From assembly GCF_044904605.1 (NCBI RefSeq), contig NZ_JADIKI010000023.1:2319562-2383561 (forward strand): a stretch of 64,000 nucleotides of DNA. The letters run 5' to 3'. The position numbers and the translations under genes are program-made. Positions 16,673 through 24,529 of the stretch are shown here, one piece after another (the first letter of the stretch is position 1; each line of letters opens with the position of its first letter). The DNA is from Dyella_B humi (GTDB lineage Bacteria > Pseudomonadota > Gammaproteobacteria > Xanthomonadales > Rhodanobacteraceae). The notes beneath the pieces are model-generated. The model saw nothing but the letters and a program-made list of their open reading frames with translations. It was not told the origin of the DNA and made no database searches.

Positions 16673-18364
16673 TTACGGTGTTTTGGCCGGCTCAGCAGCT
16701 GCGGCCGCCTTCGTCTTCGCACCACTCAAGATCTCATCCATCATCAAATACACACCATTGGTCCAGCCAAAGCCGATCACATTCGTGCTGTATCCCGCGA
16801 TCACCTTCACGTCGGCATTCCCGCTGGCCATGTTGTATTTCTCGCGGATCGTGCCGTCGGCGGCGAGGCTGCGGTCGATGGTGGCGTTGAACTTGCCGGC
16901 GATACGGTGTGCGTCGTCATGGAAGCCGTATTTGTCGAGGCCGTCGACGGCAAGCCAGTTGGTCGGCGCCCAGCCGAACGGGTAATCCCATTGCGCGCCA
17001 CTGGCGCGATTGTCCATCGTCAATCCACCGGACAGTTCGAAGATGGAAAGCTGGCCGCGCACCGAGGCCGCCTGCTGCGGCGAAGCCGCCCCGGCCCACA
17101 GCGGATAGAACGTGGTGAGGTACGGGCTATCGGAAGGCTTGCCGGCGATGACGTCGTAATCCCGGTACATGCCGGACTCGGGGCGCCACAGATACTTGTC
17201 CATCGCTTCCTTGCGCGCCGCGGCGGCCTGCGCCCAGTGTTCCGCATCGGCGGTCTTGCCGAGCTGCTGGGCGAGATCGTGCAGGTCCATCTCGTAACGG
17301 TAGAGCAGGCTATTCAAGCCCACATCGGCGTAGTGGTGCGTCGAGCCCGCGAACGGACCAAAGTGGAAGTTGACGTCGAAACCGGATTCGCGCATCGCGC
17401 GATCGCCGTGATAGTAATCGGCAGTCAGGCGATAACCACCGAACCAGTTGCCGGCACACACCTTGGACGCCTGCACGTCGCAGCTTTCCGTTTTCAGGCG
17501 TTCGGCTTCGGCGTCGTCAGGATGTTCGGCCGCCTTGATCAGATAGCCGGGATCATCGGCATGATGCGCGAGCAGCCACTTGATGACGCCGCGATAGTAT
17601 TCGCTGGTCTGCGCTTCCAGCACCGGACCGCTGCCGAAATCGTAATAGCGCGCCAGGCCCGTGTTGCCGGCCAGATGTTCCGGCCGCGTCCAGATGTCGT
17701 GGTTGCGCACAGCAAGCGGATACGCTTTTTCCAGCCATGCGCGCTTCTCGTCCGCATTGTGGAAGGCAGCCGGATCGTTGAGTACCGACATCATCATCCG
17801 CGTAAGGAATGGCGGTTGCGAGCGACTGAGGTAGTAGGTGCGATTCGCGTTCAAAACGCCGCCGTAGTACTGCACTTCAAACAGCGCGTTGTCGACCATG
17901 TCGTGCGCCAGTTCGATGCGGTGATCGGCCACCAGGCCGAGCAGGATGAAGTAGCTGTCCCAGCCGTACATTTCGTTGAAGAAACCGCCGGGAACCACAT
18001 AGGGGCGCGGCAGATAGAGCAGGCCTTGCACCGGCAGCTTGGTGGCATCCACGTCGCCGAGCTGATCAATTGCGCGCGGCAGGGTGTGCACGTCGATATT
18101 GCAGCGTTTCTGCGCCTGCAAGAGATCCGGCGGCGTGGTGAATTGCGCCGGTACGTAAAGCACCGGACGTGTCTTGATCTTAGGATCGGTCAGCGACTTA
18201 CATTCGTCCTGCGAGCGCGTGAGCGTGCTCCAGGCTTTGTCGATATAAGCATGCGTCTTGGCTGGATCGGGCTGGGTGGCGGAAGCGGTGGCGACGAGCA
18301 CCGATGAGAGAAGCAGTGCGAGATATATGGGCTTGGCGAACGTACGGCGGTATGTGCTTTTCAT
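16673..18364 (-). CDS. Secreted GH37 trehalase-like glycosidase with altered active-site residues
   Basis: A 563-residue protein with a signal peptide (cleavage near ASAT-QPD). GH37 signatures are at 125-138 (PGGFFNEMYGWDSY) and 458-469 (QWDYPFGWAPTN), with GFGWTNG at 531-537. The likely general acid Asp330 (ESGFD) and base Glu508 (REKY) are kept, as is Arg175 (NANRTYY). However, the Arg of the canonical PGGRF is Phe128, the PRPESYRED segment reads GPVLEAQTSEYYRG, SSRW reads VNFHF, and the Gly-rich GGEYP loop is absent. Three arginines are known to be essential in studied trehalases; two appear replaced here. It may therefore cleave an alpha-glucoside other than trehalose. The start at 18364 has GGGGA upstream and begins the signal peptide. 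Confidence 0.85.
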   Translation of the reverse strand: MKSTYRRTFAKPIYLALLLSSVLVATASATQPDPAKTHAYIDKAWSTLTRSQDECKSLTDPKIKTRPVLYVPAQFTTPPDLLQAQKRCNIDVHTLPRAIDQLGDVDATKLPVQGLLYLPRPYVVPGGFFNEMYGWDSYFILLGLVADHRIELAHDMVDNALFEVQYYGGVLNANRTYYLSRSQPPFLTRMMMSVLNDPAAFHNADEKRAWLEKAYPLAVRNHDIWTRPEHLAGNTGLARYYDFGSGPVLEAQTSEYYRGVIKWLLAHHADDPGYLIKAAEHPDDAEAERLKTESCDVQASKVCAGNWFGGYRLTADYYHGDRAMRESGFDVNFHFGPFAGSTHHYADVGLNSLLYRYEMDLHDLAQQLGKTADAEHWAQAAAARKEAMDKYLWRPESGMYRDYDVIAGKPSDSPYLTTFYPLWAGAASPQQAASVRGQLSIFELSGGLTMDNRASGAQWDYPFGWAPTNWLAVDGLDKYGFHDDAHRIAGKFNATIDRSLAADGTIREKYNMASGNADVKVIAGYSTNVIGFGWTNGVYLMMDEILSGAKTKAAAAAEPAKTP

Positions 18365-18420
18365 GCGAATTCCCCATCCAGTGCAATCGATGCGCTTGGC
18401 AACCGATCGCGTGTTTCGAA

Positions 18421-20718
18421 TCAAAGAGTATGGCGCGTGATCGTTACGTTTCCACTGGCATCCCGCCGCAAGGTGATATCCATCGGCCGGCCGCGAAACG
18501 TGATGTGCTTGAGCGTCAACCCTTTCCACTGTGCAGGCAGCATCGGCGGATACGCCTGCACCAGTCCCTGCTCCTCGATGCGCAAACCGGTAAAGCCGTA
18601 AAGGATGTTCTGCAGCAATCCGCCGCTGGCAGTCATGAAGTAGCCGGTGTTGTTGTTGGCCGTTTCGGTGCGCACATTGAACGGCGGCTTGATCACGTTG
18701 AGCGTCATGTTGCCTTCGAACCACTTGCTGGCCTCGGCCTGTTCGCCGGCAGTGGCTGCCGCGATGGACAGCGGCTCAAAGCCCATGCTGTTCATGGCGT
18801 GATGCGTGTGTTCGAGTGCCAAGGTGGCGTACTGGTAATTGCGGCGGCGCACTTGTGCGCTCATCGGCATATCCAGTGACGGATACGACAACAACGGCAG
18901 CGGGCCGCCTTTCTCGTGCGCGTCGAAGGGCACGGATGGATCGAAGTTGAGGTAGTGGCCTTCCTTCGCATCGAACGGCAGATACAAACCCTTCGCCACC
19001 TCCGTCCAGTGCGGATCCGGCGCAACACCTATGACGTCTGCCGCGGCGGTGGCGATTTCCAGCGCCTTACGCGCCGATGCATTGGTGAACGTATCGTTGG
19101 GAATATCGTTGTACGGTTCGGCGACCGAGGTGACATGCAGGATGTCGTAGCGATGCTTGTCGGGCACGTAGCTGGCGCGGCTGGCCCAGAAGTCGGCAAG
19201 TGCGCGAATCACCGGCCAGCCATGCTGCTTCAGCCAGTTGCGATCCTGCGTGGCCAGGTAGTACTGCCATTGCGCAATCGCGATATCGGCGTTGACGTGG
19301 ATCTCGCTTTCATCGAGCACTTGCGCCGAATGCGGCGTTTGCGAACTGCCGTTGTCCGGATCGGCTTCCCATGGATACATCGCGCCGCGCAGGCCGTGTT
19401 CGCGCGCGCGCTGTTCCGCAGGGGTCAGGGATGCGTCGCGGAACATCGCCATGGATTTCGCCCGCTCAGGATGCAAGAGCAGCAAGGCCGGGAACACCCA
19501 GGAATCGCTGTCCCAAAACACATGTCCGGTATATCCGGGCGTCATGCCGCAGGCACCGATCGGCCAGACGGTATTTGGCGTCGAGTTCGACAGCAGGTAA
19601 TACAGATCGGAATGCACGATCTGCTGCGCTTTGGCATCGCCGTCGATCACGATGTCCGACTGCCATAGCGCATGCCAGGCATCGGCTTGATGCTGGAGCA
19701 ATGCGTCGAAGCCTTGCGCGCGTGCTTCTTTGGCTAGCTCGAGATCTTGCTTCGCATCGCCGCCCCATGTATCACGTGAAATGGCGACATATTTGGTAAG
19801 GGCGTACGTCTGGCCCTTATGCACGACGATATGCAGGTTCAAAGCGAGCCGATAGTCGTCCTGATAGAGCTTGATCCCGCTTGCTTGCATGCCCTCTGGC
19901 AATGCAATGGCCACGGCTTCCGCCATCTTCGCACCTTGTTCAGCGCGTCCGTCCAGCCATAGCGTCAACGATCGGGTGTCATCACCGCTGGCCAACATGT
20001 GCGTGTCGCCGTGATACCACAGCGCCGCGCGATCCGCGGTGGCGGGTGGCGTTGGCTCTAGTGTCATGTTGTTGGCGGCGAGCGCTTCCATCACTTGATC
20101 GCCGTTGAGCCTGGCGAGTGGAAAACGGGGCTGATGCGGAGCCCACAGGTTCAGCGCGAAGGAGAGTTCGATATCGCCGTCGAAATCCGGCGTGATCGAA
20201 AGCTGTGTCGCCGCCAGATGCGGTGATGCCTGGCTGACCAGGGTGATCACCTTGACATCAGTGGCCCTGGATTCGTCGACGTAGCGATAGTGGGTAATCA
20301 ACGTGCCATCGTACATGTCGAGCGTCTGGCCGTAATCCTGAAATCGCGACGCGCTCAGCGCGGATTGGTTGAGCCATGACCGGCCGCTGCGATAGTCGAT
20401 TTCGGTCCAACCGGGGATGGCGGCGGGGCGCGAGACGTCGCCCTTGGCGTAATCCATGAGCGCGACCAGATAGGCAAGATTGCCCTCGGTGCCGCGCGGA
20501 GCGGTCATGGTGGAGATGTAGCCGTTGCCGAGCTGGCCAGGAAAATAGCTAGCGAGGTCGTTGAACGTGGCGGTGAGCTGGAAGCTCGGATCGGTAGCGG
20601 CGAAGGTGGTGGGGGCAACGGTACAGAGCAGGGCGATAGCTGCAAGCTTGCCCAGAAGCGAAGCCCTTCTCCCCTCGGGAAAGGGGCTCGCTAAGGGAGC
20701 GGGCATGAGAATCGTCAT
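18421..20718 (-). CDS. Secreted GH65-family glycosidase, paralogue B
   Basis: A 765-residue GH65 protein with a signal peptide ending near TTFA-ATD. It resembles hydrolytic GH65 members (acid trehalase, glucosyl-galactosyl-hydroxylysine glucosidase) more than phosphorylases. FWDSDSWVFP is at 401-410, and the probable general acid Glu534 lies in HVTSVAEPYNDIPND. It is a tandem duplicate of the upstream gene, sharing HSDLYYLLSNST, DIAIAQWQYYLA and the C-terminal NVRTETANNN-type motif. The start at 20718 is 11 bases after the upstream stop; the first 20 or so codons overlap a fragment of the palindromic repeat family. The GH37 gene follows after 56 bases. Its substrate is not established. Confidence 0.85.
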   Translation of the reverse strand: MTILMPAPLASPFPEGRRASLLGKLAAIALLCTVAPTTFAATDPSFQLTATFNDLASYFPGQLGNGYISTMTAPRGTEGNLAYLVALMDYAKGDVSRPAAIPGWTEIDYRSGRSWLNQSALSASRFQDYGQTLDMYDGTLITHYRYVDESRATDVKVITLVSQASPHLAATQLSITPDFDGDIELSFALNLWAPHQPRFPLARLNGDQVMEALAANNMTLEPTPPATADRAALWYHGDTHMLASGDDTRSLTLWLDGRAEQGAKMAEAVAIALPEGMQASGIKLYQDDYRLALNLHIVVHKGQTYALTKYVAISRDTWGGDAKQDLELAKEARAQGFDALLQHQADAWHALWQSDIVIDGDAKAQQIVHSDLYYLLSNSTPNTVWPIGACGMTPGYTGHVFWDSDSWVFPALLLLHPERAKSMAMFRDASLTPAEQRAREHGLRGAMYPWEADPDNGSSQTPHSAQVLDESEIHVNADIAIAQWQYYLATQDRNWLKQHGWPVIRALADFWASRASYVPDKHRYDILHVTSVAEPYNDIPNDTFTNASARKALEIATAAADVIGVAPDPHWTEVAKGLYLPFDAKEGHYLNFDPSVPFDAHEKGGPLPLLSYPSLDMPMSAQVRRRNYQYATLALEHTHHAMNSMGFEPLSIAAATAGEQAEASKWFEGNMTLNVIKPPFNVRTETANNNTGYFMTASGGLLQNILYGFTGLRIEEQGLVQAYPPMLPAQWKGLTLKHITFRGRPMDITLRRDASGNVTITRHTL

Positions 20719-20729
20719 TCCGCGCTCGT

Positions 20730-22976
20730 CTACAATGCCTTGCGCACCAGTGTCGCTTTGCCTTGCGCATCGCGTTCTACGCGGATGTCGTATTGCTTGC
20801 CTTGAAAGCTCACTCGCTTGAGCGTCAACGACTTCCAATTCGGCGGCAGCACCGGCGCGTAGGCCGCATCGAGTCCCTTGTCGTCGATGCGCAAACCAGT
20901 AAGCCCGTAGACCATGCTCTGCAGGAATCCTGCCGAGGTGGCAAGGATGTAGCCCGCGTTGTTTGCCACCGTTTCGGTGCGCACGTTGAACGGCGGCTTG
21001 AGGAAACCGACCAGATTGCGCTCGATCCAGTCGCCGGCCGATTTGGCGTCGCCGAGTTCTGAGGCGCCGACCGCCAGCATCACCATCATCATTTCGTTCG
21101 GATCGTCGCCATGCACTTTCAGTTCGTGCAATTGGAAGTCGAAATCGTTGCGGCGCACGGTGTCCGACATCGACAAATCGAGATTGGGGTACATCAACCA
21201 CGCCAGCGACGAACCCATCCAGGTGATTTTGTCGTGCGGCACAGATTCATCGAAATCCAGATGACGCTGTTCCTTGTCGAGGAAGGGGATGTACATCTTG
21301 GCGGCGATCGTCGACCACTGCGGGTCGGCCGGTTCACCCACTTTCTTCGCCGCCTCGACGGCGATCTGCAGGGCTTTGCGCGCGGCGGCGTTGGTGAAGG
21401 AGTCGTTCGGTACGTCGTCGTATGCTTCGTCCGGCGAAGTGACGTGCATGATTTCGTAGCGATCCGCCGCCTTGTTGTAGGTGACGCGGCTGGCCCAGAA
21501 CTCGGCGACTTCGCGGATCACTGGCCAGCCATATTGCTTGAGCCATGCATCGTCACCGCTGGCGAGGTAATACTGCCATTGCGCGATGGCGATATCGGCA
21601 TTGACATGGATCTCGCGATACACGCCGTAGGCGAAGTGCGGCGTGTTGTCCACGCCCGTCTGCGGGTCGGATTCCCATGGATACATCGTGCCCTTCGCGC
21701 CGTACTGAGTGGCGCGCGCGCGCGCGGGCTGCATGGTGCGATGGCGGAACATCACGATCGGCTTGGCGCGTTCCGGATGCAACAACAGCAGCGCGGGGAA
21801 CACCCACGAATCGCTGTCCCAGAATGCATGGCCGGCATAGTTCGGCGTTAGCGCGCAAGCACCCATCGGCCACGCAGTTCCCACGGTGCTGTTGGAAAGT
21901 AGGTAATAGAGATCCGAATGCACGGCCTTTTGCACGGCCGGATCACCGTCTACGACGATGTCCGATTTCCACAACTCATGCCATGCCGCCTGGTGACGCG
22001 CGAGCAAGTTGTCGAAGCCGGTCTCGCGCGCCTGCTTGGCAAGGGAGAGATCGGCTTTCGCGTCGCCGCCCCAATCCTGTCTGGAAGCGGCGAGGTATTT
22101 GGTAAAGGTGTACGTGGTGCCCTGCTTCACCTTGATCGTGATGTGCAGCGAGAGCAGGTTTGAAGTCTTGTCGAGCTTTACGTTTTGGATGTCTAGCGCC
22201 TTCGGCAATTCGATCGCCGCCGCTTCGGCCATGCTCAAGCCTTCCTTCGCGCGGCCGTTCAACCATAGGGTGAGCGTTTTAGTGTCACCGTCGCTAGACA
22301 GTACTTCGGTATAACCGGGATACCACACGGGTGCGCGGTCAGGTGTCGGTACCGGCTTGTTGTCGAGGTTCTGCCCGCTGGCGATCACCGCGGCGATCAT
22401 CTGGTCGCCGGTCATGCTGCCGATCGGGAAGCGCGGCTGGTGTTCGGACCACAAGCGGATCGGGAAGGTGAGCTCCACGCTGCCGTCGAAATGCGGCGTG
22501 ATGGAAAATTGCGTAGCGGCGAGGTGATTGTCGGCCTGGCTGACGAAGGTCGTGACCTTTACGTCGGTCGACTTGTTCGCGTAGTCGAAGCGGTAGCGCG
22601 TGGTGAGCGTGCCGTCGTACATATCGAGCGTCTGCGCGTAGTCCGCGAAGATCTTCTTGTCCAGGCGTGTTGAATTGATCCAGCCGCCGCCGGGGTTGTA
22701 GTCGATCTCGCTCCAGCCGGGAATGGCGGCGGGGCGGGAGGCATCGCGCTTGTCGTAATCCATGAAGGCGACCATGTACGCGCGGGCGGGTTCGGTGCCG
22801 CGCGGCGAGGTCATCGTCGAGAAATAGCCGTTGGCGAGATAGCCCGGAAAGTAGCTGCCGAAGTTGTCGGACGAGGCGGTGAGCTGAAAGCTCGGATCCG
22901 TAGCCCCATGCGCGGCGGAAACGGCGGCCCATGTCGCAAGAAATAAACCGGATAGGCCGAGACGGCGGAAACTCAT
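20730..22976 (-). CDS. Secreted GH65-family glycosidase, paralogue A
   Basis: A 748-residue periplasmic or secreted GH65 protein with a signal peptide (MSFRRLGLSGLFLATWAAVSAAHGA). The family motif FWDSDSWVFP lies at 385-394 and the probable general acid Glu517 in HVTSPDEAYDDVPND, close to the SPDE/GPDE motif of GH65. It lacks the cytoplasmic phosphorylase features of the 27139-30156 protein and most resembles acid-trehalase-like hydrolases, so release of glucose from an alpha-glucoside is likely. GGAG lies six bases before the ATG. It lies between the MFS transporter gene and paralogue B on the same strand with short gaps, consistent with one operon. Confidence 0.87.
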   Translation of the reverse strand: MSFRRLGLSGLFLATWAAVSAAHGATDPSFQLTASSDNFGSYFPGYLANGYFSTMTSPRGTEPARAYMVAFMDYDKRDASRPAAIPGWSEIDYNPGGGWINSTRLDKKIFADYAQTLDMYDGTLTTRYRFDYANKSTDVKVTTFVSQADNHLAATQFSITPHFDGSVELTFPIRLWSEHQPRFPIGSMTGDQMIAAVIASGQNLDNKPVPTPDRAPVWYPGYTEVLSSDGDTKTLTLWLNGRAKEGLSMAEAAAIELPKALDIQNVKLDKTSNLLSLHITIKVKQGTTYTFTKYLAASRQDWGGDAKADLSLAKQARETGFDNLLARHQAAWHELWKSDIVVDGDPAVQKAVHSDLYYLLSNSTVGTAWPMGACALTPNYAGHAFWDSDSWVFPALLLLHPERAKPIVMFRHRTMQPARARATQYGAKGTMYPWESDPQTGVDNTPHFAYGVYREIHVNADIAIAQWQYYLASGDDAWLKQYGWPVIREVAEFWASRVTYNKAADRYEIMHVTSPDEAYDDVPNDSFTNAAARKALQIAVEAAKKVGEPADPQWSTIAAKMYIPFLDKEQRHLDFDESVPHDKITWMGSSLAWLMYPNLDLSMSDTVRRNDFDFQLHELKVHGDDPNEMMMVMLAVGASELGDAKSAGDWIERNLVGFLKPPFNVRTETVANNAGYILATSAGFLQSMVYGLTGLRIDDKGLDAAYAPVLPPNWKSLTLKRVSFQGKQYDIRVERDAQGKATLVRKAL

Positions 22977-23020
22977 GGAAACTCCAGTGTGATGCGTCGC
23001 GTACGCTGGTCTAAATACTG

Positions 23021-24310
23021 CTATTTGCCGGCCAGCGTGATGGTTACCGTCGCCGTACCGGCACGATCGGTTTCGCGCTTGAAGAAAAACAACGTGACCA
23101 GGATCAGCAGCATCGGCAGCAGCGAGAAATAGAACGCGTGGATGCCGTCGAAGCGTGAAAACACGATGGCGGTGATGCGTGAGCCGAGCGTGCCGCCGAG
23201 CGCGGAGAAGATGACGATCAGACCGGTCATCGCTGCATGGGCCGGTTTGGGCAGCGAGCTCAGCGCGACCGAATTGATCACGGGGTAGATCGGTGCCATC
23301 AGTACGCCGATCAGAGGAATCAGATACGCGGCTGCCGGCGCATTCATCCAGCCGATATCCGCGCGTTCCACCACACCTTGCGCCAGCGGCAGGGCAACAA
23401 TCACCAGCAGGCCCATGCCGAGCACGCAGATGTTCAGCAATGCGTACCAGGGCATGCGGCGCAGCAGTTGGCCGGCGACCAGGCGACCTACCGCGGTAGC
23501 ACCGGCGAGAATGGTCGCAAGCTGGATGCTCATCGCATTGGGCAGCTTGAGAATCTCGTTGTTGAACGTCGGCAGCCAGGTGCTGAAGCTCTGCTCGATC
23601 AGCACGTACAAGAAAGCCGAGGCGAGGAACACGTAGACCAGCGGTCGCAGGAACAGATGCAGCATTTCCAGCAGCGAGCCGCGCATGGACTTGGTTTCTT
23701 CGGTGCGCGCCGCCGATTCGTCCAGGCGCGAGGTGGCCAGCAGCACAATCACCAGCACGCAGAGCACCGCCAGCACCCAGTACACGTTGAGCCAGGACGG
23801 ATTCGCTGGCTGTGCGCGATCGACAAAGGCGCTGAACAGCCAGCCGGCGAACAGCACGCCGATCATGAACAGCCCTTCGATGGTGTTGGTAAGCCGGCCG
23901 TGCTCGCTACGGTCGTTGGTCAAGAGGCCAATGGAGGAATACACCGCCACCTTGGTCAGCGCGAACGATACGCCGACGCAGGTAAACAAGAGCTCCGTAG
24001 TGCGGAAACTCGGATACAACGGCATCAGCACGCAGGCACAGGCGACGATGCCCAAGGCGATCATCATCGCGCGCCGATAGCCAAGCAGGGGAAGAAACGA
24101 AGCAACCAGGAACGAAGTAATCGCAACTGGCAAATCCTTGAACAGCTCCAGCAGGCTCGCCTGCGGCTTGTCGACGCCGAAGGTGTAGATCGATTGCAGG
24201 ATAACCGTGCCTACGCTGTTGAGCAGAATCGCGAAGACCATGTAGATCAGGGCGAGCGCGGCGATCATGCGGAATCGGTTCATGGCGACCTGCCTGGTGA
24301 CGAATTGCAT
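23021..24310 (-). CDS. MFS transporter of the alpha-glucoside locus
   Basis: A 429-residue major facilitator with about twelve membrane helices, beginning with MIAALALIYMVFAILLNSVG and containing the cytoplasmic loop GYRRAMMIALG between helices 2 and 3. It probably imports a disaccharide or glucose released in the periplasm, feeding the cytoplasmic GH65 phosphorylase. The start at 24310 (MQFVTRQV) has AGAGGG upstream but at long spacing; the ATG at 24283 (MNRFRMIAAL), with AGGCAGG before it, is equally possible. It sits between the TonB-dependent receptor and the secreted GH65 genes. Substrate is inferred from context only. Confidence 0.85.
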   Translation of the reverse strand: MQFVTRQVAMNRFRMIAALALIYMVFAILLNSVGTVILQSIYTFGVDKPQASLLELFKDLPVAITSFLVASFLPLLGYRRAMMIALGIVACACVLMPLYPSFRTTELLFTCVGVSFALTKVAVYSSIGLLTNDRSEHGRLTNTIEGLFMIGVLFAGWLFSAFVDRAQPANPSWLNVYWVLAVLCVLVIVLLATSRLDESAARTEETKSMRGSLLEMLHLFLRPLVYVFLASAFLYVLIEQSFSTWLPTFNNEILKLPNAMSIQLATILAGATAVGRLVAGQLLRRMPWYALLNICVLGMGLLVIVALPLAQGVVERADIGWMNAPAAAYLIPLIGVLMAPIYPVINSVALSSLPKPAHAAMTGLIVIFSALGGTLGSRITAIVFSRFDGIHAFYFSLLPMLLILVTLFFFKRETDRAGTATVTITLAGK

Positions 24311-24488
24311 GGCAAACAAAACCCTCTCACCGGCCGTAGGCGCCGAGGTCGGGCTGGTCGAAAGACCCGCCGCAGCGGCTACTGACGGACGAACTCTACA
24401 ACGTGTTATGAGGGGAAAGTCCATGGCCGGATGCTGCGCCCGGCCATGGGAGCCCAAAGGAGGGGAGGGCGGCTAAAGCCTTTCAACA

Positions 24489-24515
24489 CTCCCTCTCCCA
24501 AAGCGGGAGAGGGAG
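24489..24515. repeat. CTCCCTCTCCC hairpin repeat
   Basis: A perfect 11-bp stem CTCCCTCTCCC / GGGAGAGGGAG around AAAGC, between the receptor and transporter genes. It has no T run, so it is better explained as a copy of the palindromic repeat family than as a terminator, although it could stabilise the upstream mRNA. Confidence 0.75.
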
Positions 24516-24529
24516 CAAAAGTACGGCAA

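Noticed and set aside
16673..18364. Loss of the catalytic base in the GH37 protein
   Set aside because: The GGEYP loop is missing, which first looked like loss of the base, but the base Glu of this family lies in the EKY motif, and that is present at residue 508.
24489..24515. Hairpin as a terminator between receptor and MFS genes
   Set aside because: There is no T tract in either direction and the sequence matches the dispersed palindromic repeat family.
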